Both the position numbers and the translations under genes were made by a program. A DNA stretch of 64,000 nucleotides, from assembly GCF_012844345.1 (NCBI RefSeq), contig NZ_CP051625.1, forward strand, positions 3,720,001 to 3,784,000, read 5' to 3'. Source of the stretch: Pseudomonas sp. gcc21. GTDB lineage: Bacteria > Pseudomonadota > Gammaproteobacteria > Pseudomonadales > Pseudomonadaceae. This document shows, piece by piece, positions 1 to 9,600 of this stretch. Position 1 is the first letter of the stretch. Every line of letters starts with the position of its first letter. The notes under the pieces were generated by a model, which saw nothing but the letters and a program-made list of their open reading frames with translations, ran no database searches and was not told the origin of the DNA.

Positions 1-26
1 AGTAGCGCGATCCGTCCAGCGGCCCC

Positions 27-314
27 TCAATGGGCCTGAGCTTTGGCGCGCAGCGGTGTATTGCTGCGCATGGCGCTCATGATAATCGTCGCTTCAATCT
101 CTTCAAGAAGATGCCGGCCTAGTTGACGTAAGGACTGAACGTCCCGGTACTGATCCCGGCCAATGCCCACTACGGTGAAATCTTCATTCTGGTAATTGAG
201 TTGAACAGTAAGGGTACGATCCGCTTCAACCTTGCACCTGCTGCGTACTGATTGCATGGAGTTATTCAGTACGGTTTCGATGTCCGTGACGGTTAGGTGG
301 TCAGACCTCTTCAT
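27..314 (-). CDS. DUF1652-like small protein
   Basis: Small soluble protein of about 95 residues. The order of a helix, an S.RC stretch, an ADRTLTVQL strand, a VVGI strand and a C-terminal LGRHLLEEI helix resembles the DUF1652 family found widely in Pseudomonas; no function is known for that family. In-frame ATGs occur at 344, 332 and 314. I chose 314 because a good sigma-70-like promoter at 350-378 would begin transcription near 343, making the 344 start leaderless, and because a weak AGGG lies before 314. The family call is by pattern only and could be wrong. Confidence 0.5.
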   Translation of the reverse strand: MKRSDHLTVTDIETVLNNSMQSVRSRCKVEADRTLTVQLNYQNEDFTVVGIGRDQYRDVQSLRQLGRHLLEEIEATIIMSAMRSNTPLRAKAQAH

Positions 315-344
315 GGCTAGCCCTGTGATCATTGGATGCCCCAT

Positions 345-901
345 ACGCCGATATAAGATTGCTCGTCCTTTGTTTCAAGATCGTGGCAATAAACCGAAAT
401 ACGTCGGCAGATGAAGGCTGGCCGTCGGGATGCTCACCGAATAGTCCGTTATTACGGAGAAGGTCGTTCTGAGGCTGTCAGGCATGACGGCGAAGCGGCC
501 AAATCAGGACTGAATAGCCAAGCGAAACCCTGGCGGAGTTTACATAAGCATCATTTGCCAGATTCGTCAGAAGTTCCTTCGCTCTCTATTTATTATGTCT
601 ACAGGTACGGTTTTAACAGCAGGGTAACGCTGGATCAAGCGAAATTTGAGCATAGCTCAAGAATTGAAGAGAACAACTTCGGGATGGTCTCGCGGTGGTA
701 CAAATATCCAAATAGAGCGCTGCAATATTCAAGATGAGGCTAAAGGCCATACACTTCGCTGACGACGATTGCTCTTTCAGAAAGGCTCGTTATTGTATTT
801 AGCTATATTGATATAACTTTGTATGGGGATTTTTTCCTCGCTGTTCAGTAACAGCCGCAAGAGTATGTCTAAGGCGCTGGATAGATTTGCCCTAGGAGGG
901 A
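345..901. other. gene-poor, AT-richer intergenic stretch
   Basis: No convincing gene. A 108-codon open frame on the plus strand (411-737) has no Shine-Dalgarno sequence, no recognisable domain and unlike codon use. Roughly 550-850 is visibly richer in A and T than the surrounding sequence, which could mark a decayed or acquired fragment. Apart from the promoter at 350-378, I see nothing I can name here. Confidence 0.4.
350..378 (-). promoter_or_regulatory. sigma-70-type promoter of the DUF1652-like gene
   Basis: On the minus strand TTGAAA (378-373) is followed after exactly 17 nt by TATATC (355-350). This is 5 of 6 and 4 of 6 matches to the -35 and -10 consensus. Predicted transcription start is near 343. 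Confidence 0.4.
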
Positions 902-1180
902 CTAATCTGTGCTGGTGCGTCTCTGAAGCAGCAAGGCGGGTGTGATCGTCCAGGGCAGACGCGCGATGGCGCCTAGCCATTTGATTCCTTTTTCCAGCAA
1001 AGGCGAGCGAACATCGGTGGGTTCGTTATGGACAATGTCCGGCACAGGGGTTGGTTCATTCTCGGTGTCCGGGAGCTCGAGATAGTGGCGGCGAGTAACG
1101 CGTAATATCCCCCAAAGCGTGGTGCTGGCGAGTAAAAACCAACAACCAATCAGCAGTAATACATAACTTGCCGGGCTCAT
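902..1180 (-). CDS. small single-pass membrane protein, unknown
   Basis: 92-residue protein starting MSPASYV. Residues 6-24 form one hydrophobic membrane segment (LLLIGCWFLLASTTLWGIL), followed by basic RVTRRH, which suggests the N terminus is outside and the C terminus cytoplasmic. The rest is acidic and proline-rich, then a second weakly hydrophobic stretch (WLGAIARLPWTITPALLL). ATG at 1180 is supported by AGGGAGG 6 nt upstream; a TTG two codons earlier is less likely. I do not recognise the family. A sigma-E-like promoter match lies about 180 nt upstream (1362-1388). Confidence 0.55.
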   Translation of the reverse strand: MSPASYVLLLIGCWFLLASTTLWGILRVTRRHYLELPDTENEPTPVPDIVHNEPTDVRSPLLEKGIKWLGAIARLPWTITPALLLQRRTSTD

Positions 1181-1299
1181 GGACAACCTCCCTGGTTAAC
1201 GCGGGCGAGCACTTCAGCCTCGCCATCTGCTATTCATGTGAGCCGTATCGGAGATGCCGACCTGCCCCTTCCACCCGCAGTGCAATCAGCTTCCCGGCG

Positions 1300-1337
1300 A
1301 GCCGCTTCGTCTGTTTAGGTGAGCAAGCGAAGCGGCT
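1300..1337. repeat. 10-bp inverted repeat (stem-loop) in a leader region
   Basis: AGCCGCTTCG (1300-1309) pairs perfectly with CGAAGCGGCT (1328-1337) across an 18-nt loop. It lies in the putative leader of the small membrane protein gene at 902-1180, or downstream of the gene at 1426-1650. There is no T-run, so it is not a canonical terminator. Confidence 0.45.
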
Positions 1338-1361
1338 AGTCGCGATACGTTGTTGTGCTTG

Positions 1362-1388
1362 TTCGAGAACATGGCCACTTGATAGTTC
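1362..1388 (-). promoter_or_regulatory. sigma-E/AlgU-like promoter match
   Basis: Minus strand GAACTA (1388-1383), 16-nt spacer, TCGAA (1366-1362). The AlgU/sigma-E pattern is GAACTT-N16/17-TCnnA. It would drive the small membrane protein ending at 902 with a leader of about 175 nt that includes the 1300-1337 stem-loop. Confidence 0.35.
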
Positions 1389-1425
1389 CCGATTTTTTGC
1401 CGATCGAGACGGACGGTCGGCTCGC

Positions 1426-1650
1426 TCAGGATTGAATATGGTGTGAGGGGGTTGTGCCTTCTTCCTTCGGCTCGACCATATGCTGCACCTGCACATCGGT
1501 TACGTTTCCCGCGCCTATATCGGGATTTTTTTCCTTGATCAGCGGCAGTGCTTGCTCGGGCGTCAGCGTCTGGGCATCCGACTCGATTTCACAGGATTGC
1601 GGTTGGTTATCCAGGATGTAACTCACCAGAAACAGGTTTTTCTTCGCCAT
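1426..1650 (-). CDS. conserved-looking small hypothetical protein
   Basis: 74-residue protein starting MAKKNLFLVSYILDNQ. ATG at 1650 is chosen because GGAGAG lies 5 nt upstream; the frame continues further upstream but without a good start. The sequence reads as a small alpha/beta fold: a strand (LFLVSYIL), acidic middle, a helix (EQALPLIKEKNP), then a strand (VTDVQVQHMV) and a polar tail. No function recognised. A GGAACTT box at 1713-1707 with TCTAC 18 nt later is a poor-spacing sigma-E-like match just upstream. Confidence 0.5.
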   Translation of the reverse strand: MAKKNLFLVSYILDNQPQSCEIESDAQTLTPEQALPLIKEKNPDIGAGNVTDVQVQHMVEPKEEGTTPSHHIQS

Positions 1651-1824
1651 GGGGTCTCTCCGTTTTCGGGGTGCGATACACAGGTAGACCGTGTTCAGCC
1701 ACCCATAAGTTCCACCACGGCCAAGGCCGGGCAACTACTAAGCTGAGCGGTAGTCACAGCAGAAGCGGCCATTGTGTTGCTGCGGGTTGGTAGAGGAGCG
1801 ATAGATGATGAGGAGGCAGACACG

Positions 1825-2307
1825 GTGTGGGACACGATTCTCGCCACGGTAATCAGCGAATTTTCCGATCTGGATGATGTCGAGAGCGCAACGCGGGTAA
1901 CGCTGCGACTGCTGATCGCTGCGTTCCTCGGTGGGTTGCTGGGTTATGAGCGTGAGCAGCAGGGCAAGGCCGCCGGCATTCGCACGCACATGATGGTAGG
2001 ACTTGGTGCGTCGTTGTTCGTTATTGCTTCCTTGCAGGACGGCGCCATGGACGATGCCATGAGCCGGGTGATCCAGGGTATCGTCGCGGGGGTGGGCTTC
2101 CTCGGGGCGGGGACCATCATCAAGACCGAAAGCCTTATGGATGTGAAAGGGCTCACCACTGCAGCGGGGATCTGGTTCACCGCAGCTATTGGCGTCGCGG
2201 TCGGTCTTGGGCATGAAATGACCGCGATGGTCAGCACCCTGATCGCTCTGGTTATTCTGCATGTCCTGCCGTTGCTCATGCAGCGCGAGGAAGAGCGCGG
2301 ACCCTAG
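1825..2307 (+). CDS. MgtC/SapB family inner-membrane protein
   Basis: 160-residue membrane protein of the MgtC/SapB family. Visible family features are [19 protein letters not shown] near the N terminus (the conserved arginine/glutamate after the first membrane helix), [27 protein letters not shown] and [18 protein letters not shown], giving about four membrane helices. MgtC proteins are linked to low-magnesium survival and to modulation of ATP synthase or membrane potential; the exact role here is unknown. GTG at 1825 has AGGAGG 8 nt upstream; an in-frame GTG at 1774 would add a non-conserved tail. A single gene, with Ku 98 nt downstream. Confidence 0.85.
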   Translation: MWDTILATVISEFSDLDDVESATRVTLRLLIAAFLGGLLGYEREQQGKAAGIRTHMMVGLGASLFVIASLQDGAMDDAMSRVIQGIVAGVGFLGAGTIIKTESLMDVKGLTTAAGIWFTAAIGVAVGLGHEMTAMVSTLIALVILHVLPLLMQREEERGP

Positions 2308-2405
2308 TGAAAGTGAACGGTGTGGCGCCTTAGGGCCAGTGAGGAAATGAAACTTTCTCCGCTGCGTCAAGGTCATTCGAAGACAGGCTAACGCGAGTAA
2401 CGGCA

Positions 2406-3293
2406 ATGCCCCGATCAATCTGGAAAGGCGCCATCAGTTTCGGTCTGGTCCATATTCCTGTGGGTCTAGTCTCGGCTACTTCGTCGCAGGGAGTGGATTT
2501 CGACTGGCTGGACAAACGCAGCATGGATCCGGTCGGCTACAAGCGCATCAACAAGACTACCGGCAAGGAAGTTACCAGCGAGGATATCGTCAAGGGCGTC
2601 GAGCTGCAGAAAGGGCAGTACGTGGTCATCAGCGAGGACGAAATCCGCGCTGCGCATCCTGAGGCTACCCAGACAATTGACATCTTTTCCTTCGTTGACA
2701 GTTCACAGATTCCCTTGCCCAACTTCGAAAAGCCCTATTACCTGAGTCCGGTGAAGCGCGGCGAAAAGGTCTACGCCCTACTGCGCGAAGCGCTGGTGCA
2801 AACCAACAAGGTGGCCCTGGCCAATGTGGTAATCCGCACCAAGGCACGCCTTGCCGCGCTGATGCCGCTCGAAGGCGCCTTGATGTTGGTGATGCTGCGC
2901 TGGCCGGCCGAGGTGCGGGGACTGGGCACGCTTGAGCTGTCCGATGCGGTGACGAAAGCCAAGGTAACCAAGAAGGAGCTGGATATGGCTACCCGGCTGA
3001 TCGAGGACATGAGCAGCGACTGGCAACCAGAGGAATACCGCGACGATTTCCAGGAGAAGATCATGGAGCTTGTCGAGGAAAAGGCCGCCAAGGGCAAGAT
3101 CGAGTCGGTGGAAAAGGAAGAGAGCGTCGAGCAGCGACGCAGTGCCGACGTCACCGATCTCACCGAGCTGCTCAAGCGCAGCCTGGGCGGCAAATCTGGA
3201 GGCAAGGGCAGCGGCAAACCACCCCGCAGCAAGGCCAGGAGCAGCGACAAGGAAGAGGACGCGCCGAAGCCTAAGCGGGCCTCGCGGGGCTGA
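2406..3293 (+). CDS. ku: Ku protein, non-homologous end joining
   Basis: 295-residue bacterial Ku. The N terminus MPRSIWKGAISFGLVHIPVGLV is the family signature, followed by FDWLDKR, GYKRINKTTGKEV and DIVKGVELQKGQYVVISEDE. Bacterial Ku is a homodimer that rings broken DNA ends and recruits the ligase LigD. The C-terminal 35 residues are rich in Lys, Arg, Ser and Gly, the usual DNA- and LigD-contacting tail. No ligD lies in this window. The Shine-Dalgarno is weak. Ku in Pseudomonas is typically expressed in stationary phase, which suits the stress-gene context. Confidence 0.93.
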   Translation: MPRSIWKGAISFGLVHIPVGLVSATSSQGVDFDWLDKRSMDPVGYKRINKTTGKEVTSEDIVKGVELQKGQYVVISEDEIRAAHPEATQTIDIFSFVDSSQIPLPNFEKPYYLSPVKRGEKVYALLREALVQTNKVALANVVIRTKARLAALMPLEGALMLVMLRWPAEVRGLGTLELSDAVTKAKVTKKELDMATRLIEDMSSDWQPEEYRDDFQEKIMELVEEKAAKGKIESVEKEESVEQRRSADVTDLTELLKRSLGGKSGGKGSGKPPRSKARSSDKEEDAPKPKRASRG

Positions 3294-3671
3294 ACCCGGA
3301 GGCCTGCTGCGGACGCCCTCGCGGCGAGGACGCCCCTCCGACAACGATCAGTGCCCGCCAGCTATACCGAGTTGAGCCTGCTCAAGAGTTCTGGCTTGCA
3401 CACACCCGTGGGAATGTCGCCCTCGGCACGACGCTGGCCGACAGGCCAGTCAACGCAGATTGCACCTGAACCCCGTGGCCTTTGTGGCCCGTTGCGGCGA
3501 TAAGGCTTCCCGCAACACCGCGGCAAGTCCAGCCCACCCGAAGCAATCTACCTGGCGAGGTATTCCCGCCCCATTCCACCCGCTGTTCAGCAATCCGCCC
3601 CGATTGACTGGAACCAATGTTTCCGCAGTTCTGTCGGAACATACACGTGGTTCACACCTTCGGAGGTCATC
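3294..3671. other. intergenic region between Ku and the dehydrogenase
   Basis: No supportable gene. A weak 5-bp hairpin (CCTCG/CGAGG, 3317-3329) follows Ku but lacks a T-run. The last 60 nt hold a sigma-E-like promoter match (3611-3638) and a clear GGAGG ribosome binding site for the next gene. Open frames on both strands here have no start signals or recognisable product. Confidence 0.4.
3611..3638 (+). promoter_or_regulatory. sigma-E/AlgU-like promoter match before the dehydrogenase
   Basis: GAACCA (3611-3616), 17-nt spacer, TCGGA (3634-3638). Agrees with GAAC and TCnnA of the sigma-E pattern but the last two bases of the -35 box deviate. Predicted leader about 28 nt. Confidence 0.3.
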
Positions 3672-4526
3672 ATGTCCGAGCAAACGCTCCCCCCCCAACA
3701 TCAGGAGCATCGCCCCGGCAAAGAGGGCGAGATGCATCCGGAACCCATCTATATTTCTGATCACTACAAGGCGGCCGGCAAGCTGGAGGGCAAGGTTGCG
3801 ATCGTGACTGGCGCCGACAGCGGGATCGGGCGTGCGGTGGCGGTGCATTTTGCCCGTGAAGGAGCCGACATCGTCATGCTGTATCTCGAAGAGCATGCCG
3901 ACGCCGAGCACACCCGCAAGGAGGTCGAAAAGGCGGGGCGCAAGGTAAAAGTGTACGCCGGCGATGTGGCCGAAGAAGCGCTATGCCGCAAAGTGGTGGA
4001 GGAGACGGTCGCCGAGTGGGGCCAGATTCACGTGTTGGTCAACAATGCCGGCGAACAGCACCCGCGCAAGAATCTGGAAGAGATCCCGCAGGAACAATGG
4101 GAGAAGACTTTCCGTACCAATATTTTCGGCATGTTCCAGCTGACCAAGATCGCCTTGCCGCATATGCAGTCCGGTGCGTCCATCATCAACACCACCTCGG
4201 TCACGGCTTACAAGGGCAGCCCGATGCTGCTTGATTATTCCTCGACCAAGGGTGCCATCACCGCATTCACTCGCTCTCTTTCGATGAATGTGGCGGAACG
4301 CGGAATTCGCGTAAATGGGGTAGCCCCAGGTCCGATCTGGACGCCTTTGATTCCCTCGACCTTCGATGCTGAAAGCGTAGAAACCTTTGGTTCCAATACG
4401 CCGATGAAGCGCCCCGGTCAGCCCGCCGAACTCGGGCCGGCCTATGTCTACCTAGCCTGTGACGACTCCAGTTATATGAGTGGCCAGGTTCTTCACATCA
4501 ATGGTGGCAGTGTCGTTAACGGTTGA
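3672..4526 (+). CDS. short-chain dehydrogenase/reductase, YghA-like
   Basis: 284-residue NAD(P)-dependent oxidoreductase of the classical SDR family with an N-terminal extension of about 37 residues, typical of the YghA/glucose-dehydrogenase-like group. Visible motifs: TGADSGIG cofactor loop (46-53), NNAG (124-127), active-site S176, and YSSTK with catalytic Y189 and K193. The substrate is unknown. ATG at 3672 follows CGGAGG at 7 nt. It lies 64 nt before glgE on the same strand, so it may be the first gene of the glgE-treS-glgB transcript. Related Pseudomonas genes are commonly stress-induced. Confidence 0.85.
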   Translation: MSEQTLPPQHQEHRPGKEGEMHPEPIYISDHYKAAGKLEGKVAIVTGADSGIGRAVAVHFAREGADIVMLYLEEHADAEHTRKEVEKAGRKVKVYAGDVAEEALCRKVVEETVAEWGQIHVLVNNAGEQHPRKNLEEIPQEQWEKTFRTNIFGMFQLTKIALPHMQSGASIINTTSVTAYKGSPMLLDYSSTKGAITAFTRSLSMNVAERGIRVNGVAPGPIWTPLIPSTFDAESVETFGSNTPMKRPGQPAELGPAYVYLACDDSSYMSGQVLHINGGSVVNG

Positions 4527-4590
4527 TAACTCAGGCCGTGCCGCCCGACTTTCCATCGCCCGGCCAGCCGGGCACAAGGAGCCTAAACAG

Positions 4591-6606
4591 ATGTCGTCTG
4601 AACATACCAACGAGCATTCGAATGGTGCTGTTCTATCCCTGGATGACGCGGTCCGGCTTCCGCGCATCGCTATCGAAAGGGTGCAGCCGCAAGTTGAGGC
4701 GGGTCGGTTCGCGGCCAAGGCTATTCAGGGCAGGCCGGTAGAGGTCTCCGCTGTGGTGTTTTCCGATGGTCACGACAAACTCGGCGGGCGCCTGATCTGG
4801 CGCTCGATCCGGAATGAGAGCTGGCAGCGTGTGCCACTGGAATTTGTCGCCAACGATGTGTGGCGAGCCCGATTCGTTCCTGATCAGCTGGGACGCATGG
4901 AGTTCGCCATTGAAGCTTGGGTGGATACCTACGCAACCTATTGTGACGAGCTGAAGAAGAAGTTCGCCGCCGGAGTGCCCGTCTCGCTGGAGCTGGAGGA
5001 GGGCGAGCAGTTGCTGCGTGAGGTCAAACAGCAGGCGTCATCCGAGCTAGCCGATGTGCTTGACCAGGTGCTGCGTCAGCTGGCCGAGGCGACAGCGCTG
5101 GATGACAAGGTGAACGTGCTGCTGGCGCCGCAAACCGTCGAGGCGGTGATTGCCAGCGAATCACACCCGCACAAGGTGCGCAGCGCTGCCTATCCGGTGG
5201 AGGTGGACCGCCGTGCGGCAGAGTTTGCCAGCTGGTACGAGCTTTTCCCCCGCTCGGTAACAGATAGTCCCGAGCGTCACGGCACCTTTCGTGATGTGAT
5301 CGAGCGGCTGCCGGACATCGCCGCGATGAATTTCGATGTGCTGTATTTCCCGCCGATTCACCCGATCGGCCGTACGCATCGTAAAGGGCCGAATAATTCG
5401 CTGATTGCCGGCGAGAATGATCCGGGTAGCCCCTACGCCATCGGTAGTCACGAAGGCGGGCACGAAGCGATACATCCGCAGCTGGGCACGTTCGAGGATT
5501 TTCGCGCTCTGGTCGAAGCGGCTCAGGCGCATAAGCTTGAGATCGCGCTGGATTTCGCCATCCAGTGTTCACCTGATCATCCCTGGCTTCAGGAGCATCC
5601 CGGTTGGTTCAGTTGGCGGCCGGACGGCACTATCCGCCACGCGGAAAACCCGCCGAAAAAGTACGAAGACATCGTCAACGTCGACTTCTACGCTGATGAT
5701 GCCGTCCCGTCATTGTGGGTCGCGTTGCGTGACGTGGTGATGGGCTGGGTCGAGCTGGGCGTGAAAATGTTCCGGGTCGACAACCCGCACACCAAGCCCA
5801 TGCCTTTCTGGGAATGGCTGATAGCGGATATCCGCGACAGCCATCCCGACGTGATTTTCCTTTCAGAAGCCTTTACCCGGCCACCCATGATGGCTCGCCT
5901 GGGCAAGCTGGGCTTCAGTCAGAGCTACACCTATTTCACCTGGCGCAACACCAAGCAGGAGCTGCAGACATTTTTTACCGAACTTAACCAGCAGCCCTGG
6001 CGCGATTGCTACCGGCCGAATTTCTTCGTCAACACGCCGGACATCAATCCCTACTTTTTGCATGAATCCGGTCGAGCGGGTTTTCTGATCCGGGCGGCAC
6101 TGGCGACCATGGGGGCAGGCTCATGGGGTATGTATTCAGGCTTCGAGATATGCGAAGCAGCTCCGGTATTGGGCAAGGAGGAATACCTCGACTCGGAGAA
6201 ATACGAGATCCGACCGCGTGATTACTACGCACCGGGCAACATCGTTGCAGAGATCACCCACCTCAACCGTATCCGACGCGCCAATCCGGCGCTGCAGACT
6301 CACCTGGGTTTCCAGGCCTACACCGTCTGGAATGACAACATCCTGTATTTCGGCAAACGTACCGAGGATCGGCAGAATTTCGTGCTGGTGGCCATCAGTA
6401 TGGATCCACACAACGCCCAGGAGGCGCATTTCGAGCTGCCGTTGTGGGAGTTCGGCTTGCCGGATGATGCCGAGATGGTCGGCGAAGACCTTATGACCGG
6501 TCATACCTGGACCTGGTATGGCAAGACCCAGTGGATGCGGATCGAGCCATGGGCGCAGCCCTTCGGTATCTGGCGTCTGCGGCCGTTACATCAGAGAGAC
6601 CAATAA
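4591..6606 (+). CDS. glgE: alpha-1,4-glucan:maltose-1-phosphate maltosyltransferase
   Basis: 671-residue GlgE, which transfers maltose from maltose-1-phosphate to the end of an alpha-1,4-glucan. The GH13 catalytic domain shows NFDVLYFPPIHPIGRTHRKG, the nucleophile D397 in MFRVDNPH and the general acid E426 in FLSEAF, spaced 29 residues as in characterised GlgE enzymes. An N-terminal beta domain precedes it and a C-terminal beta domain follows. ATG at 4591 has AAGGAG 9 nt upstream; an upstream GTG-type extension reaching into the dehydrogenase gene is unlikely. Its TAA overlaps the treS ATG by 1 nt, indicating translational coupling. The donor would come from the TreS-maltokinase fusion encoded next. 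Confidence 0.95.
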   Translation: MSSEHTNEHSNGAVLSLDDAVRLPRIAIERVQPQVEAGRFAAKAIQGRPVEVSAVVFSDGHDKLGGRLIWRSIRNESWQRVPLEFVANDVWRARFVPDQLGRMEFAIEAWVDTYATYCDELKKKFAAGVPVSLELEEGEQLLREVKQQASSELADVLDQVLRQLAEATALDDKVNVLLAPQTVEAVIASESHPHKVRSAAYPVEVDRRAAEFASWYELFPRSVTDSPERHGTFRDVIERLPDIAAMNFDVLYFPPIHPIGRTHRKGPNNSLIAGENDPGSPYAIGSHEGGHEAIHPQLGTFEDFRALVEAAQAHKLEIALDFAIQCSPDHPWLQEHPGWFSWRPDGTIRHAENPPKKYEDIVNVDFYADDAVPSLWVALRDVVMGWVELGVKMFRVDNPHTKPMPFWEWLIADIRDSHPDVIFLSEAFTRPPMMARLGKLGFSQSYTYFTWRNTKQELQTFFTELNQQPWRDCYRPNFFVNTPDINPYFLHESGRAGFLIRAALATMGAGSWGMYSGFEICEAAPVLGKEEYLDSEKYEIRPRDYYAPGNIVAEITHLNRIRRANPALQTHLGFQAYTVWNDNILYFGKRTEDRQNFVLVAISMDPHNAQEAHFELPLWEFGLPDDAEMVGEDLMTGHTWTWYGKTQWMRIEPWAQPFGIWRLRPLHQRDQ

Positions 6607-9600
6607 TGCCAAAAAAACAACGTAGCGCTGCCTTCATCGATGATCCGCTCTGGTACAAAGATGCGGTCATATACCAGGTGCACGTCAAATCGTTTTTCGA
6701 TTCCAACAATGATGGTATTGGTGACTTCCAGGGCTTGATCGCCAAGCTCGATTACATCGCTGATCTGGGCGTGAACACCATCTGGTTGCTGCCGTTTTAC
6801 CCATCACCGCGGCGCGATGATGGCTACGATATTTCCGATTACCGCAAGGTACATCCGGATTATGGCCGCATGGCCGATGCCAAACGCTTCATTGCCGAGG
6901 CGCACAAGCGTGGCCTGCGGGTGATCAGCGAACTGGTCATCAATCACACCTCGGACCAGCACCCCTGGTTCCAGCGTGCCCGCCGGGCCAAGCCGGGATC
7001 AGCGGCGCGCAATTACTATGTGTGGTCCGATACGGATGAAAAGTACGATGGCACCCGCATAATCTTCCTCGATACCGAGACGTCAAACTGGACCTGGGAC
7101 CCGGTCGCCGGGCAATACTTCTGGCACCGTTTCTACTCGCATCAGCCAGACCTGAATTTTGATAATCCGCAGGTGCTCAAGGAGGTGCTATCGGTCATGC
7201 GCTTCTGGCTGGACCTGGGGGTCGACGGTCTGCGCCTCGACGCCATCCCCTACCTGATCGAGCGCGACGGGACCAATAACGAGAACCTGCCAGAAACCCA
7301 CGTGGTGCTGAAAAAGATCCGCGCCGAGCTGGATCGCCTGTACCCGGACCGTATGTTGCTGGCCGAGGCTAACCAGTGGCCGGAAGACACCCAGATGTAC
7401 TTCGGCGGCAACGAGGAAGGCCTCGGTGACGAATGCCATATGGCATTCCATTTCCCGCTGATGCCGCGCATGTATATGGCGATTGCCCAGGAGGATCGCT
7501 TCCCGATCACCGATATTCTGCGCCAGACGCCGGATATCCCCTCTAACTGTCAATGGGCGATTTTTCTGCGTAACCATGACGAGCTCACGCTGGAAATGGT
7601 GACCGATCGCGAGCGTGATTACCTGTGGAATTACTACGCCGCCGATCGCCGGGCGCGTATCAATCTCGGCATTCGTCGCCGGCTCGCGCCGCTCGTAGAG
7701 CGTGATCGTCGACGCATCGAACTGCTTAATAGCCTGCTGCTGTCGATGCCCGGCACGCCGACGCTGTATTACGGTGATGAGCTGGGCATGGGCGATAACA
7801 TCTTCATCGGCGATCGCGATGGCGTGCGCACGCCCATGCAATGGTCAGCCGACCGGAACGGCGGTTTTTCCCGGGCTGACCCCGCCAGTCTCGTATTACC
7901 GCCGATTCAGGATCCGTTGTATGGCTACCAGACCATCAACGTCGAAGCGCAGTCGGCAGATCCGCACTCCTTGCTTAACTGGACGCGGCGCATGCTCGCG
8001 GTGCGTAAACAGCAGAAGGCCTTCGGCCGTGGCACGCTGAAAATGCTGGCGCCGCCAAACCGGCGCATTCTCGCTTATCTGCGCGAATACACGGATGAAC
8101 AAGGGCAGACCGATACCATCCTCTGCGTGGCCAACGTATCCCGCGCAGCCCAGGCGGTCGAGCTCGATCTCAGCCAGTATGTCGGCAAGGTGCCGGTGGA
8201 GATGATCGGCGGCAGCGCCTTTCCGCCTATCGGCCAGCTCAGTTATCTGCTGACGCTGCCGCCCTATGGTTTCTATTGGTTTCTGCTGGCCGAGCAGACG
8301 CAGATGCCCAGCTGGCATATCGAACCTCCAGAGAGGATGCCCGAAATGGCGACCCTGGTGCTGAAGCGTCAACTGCAGGAAGTGCTCGATGAGCAACCGC
8401 TGAAAATCCTCGAGAAAGAGACGCTGCCGGCTTATCTGCCCAAGCGTCGCTGGTTTGCCGGGGCGGGCACACGGCAGCCCAAGACGCGCATCCTGTATGC
8501 GGTTCCCTTTGGCGATACTGCCCATCCGGCGTTGCTTAGCGAGGTAGAGGTCAAGACCGGCGATCACGTTGATTATTACCAGCTGCCGCTGGGCTTCATC
8601 GGTGAGGACGATACCAGCGTATTGTCCGAACATTTGGCGATGGCGCGTATCCGTCGCGGGCGCCAGGTCGGGCTGCTGACTGATGCCTTTACTATGGAGA
8701 GCTTCATCCGGGCATTGATTACGCAACTGCGTGACGGGCGATCGGTCGAGACCGAGCGCGGTGCCTTGGCGTTCCAGGGCAGTGAAGCCTTGTCGTCGAT
8801 GGAAATCGAGGAGGATATCGATGTCAGGTATCTGTCCGCCGAGCAGTCCAACAGCTCGGTTATTCTGGGCGGCAGGATGGTGCTCAAGCTGATCCGTCAC
8901 CTGCACGCAGGGATACATCCGGAGCTGGAGATGGGTGCCTATCTGACCGATCACGGCTTCGAGAATTGCGCACCGATGTTGGGTCAGGTCACCCGCACTG
9001 ATCCGTCGGGTGAATCCTATGCGCTCATGGTTCTGCAGGGTTATCTGGACAACCAGGGCGATGCCTGGGAATGGACGCTGGTCACCCTCGACCGGGCCAT
9101 CCGCGACCAGATGGCCGGCGGCCTGTCGCAGCACGAGAACCAGTACAGCGCTCTGGCCGAACTGGAAGAGTTTTCCGCAGCGTTGGGTCAGCGGCTGGGT
9201 GAAATGCACGTTGCGTTGTCTTCTCCCACGGACAACCCTGATTTCGCCTCCGAGCCGACCCGCGAAGAGGACGCCCAGGGTTGGGCACACAGTATCCGTC
9301 AGCAGCTCCAGTCTGCGCTGGATGCACTCGAAGGCAGCCGGGCTCAGCTGGAAGAGGAAGATGCCAAGCTCGTTACGACATTGCAAAAGCAGCGGCAGCG
9401 TCTCGAACAGAAGATCGATAAGCTGGCAGCGAAAGCGGTCGGCGGGCTGCGTTTCAGAGTGCACGGTGACTTGCACCTGGGTCAGGTCCTGGTGGTCAAG
9501 GGCGACGCTTATCTCATCGACTTCGAAGGGGAACCGTCCCGCCCATTGCTGGAACGTCGCGCCAAGCTCAGCCCTTACAAGGATGTCACCGGCGTGCTGC

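Noticed and set aside
411..737. 108-codon plus-strand open frame near the left end
   Set aside because: No Shine-Dalgarno sequence, no domain, composition unlike nearby genes. Kept only as part of the intergenic note.
1684..1713. GGAACTT with TCTAC as a sigma-E promoter of the 74-residue protein gene
   Set aside because: The spacer is 18 nt and the -10 lacks the final A, outside the usual pattern; not listed as a promoter.
3317..3329. CCTCG/CGAGG hairpin after Ku as a terminator
   Set aside because: Five pairs only and no T-run.
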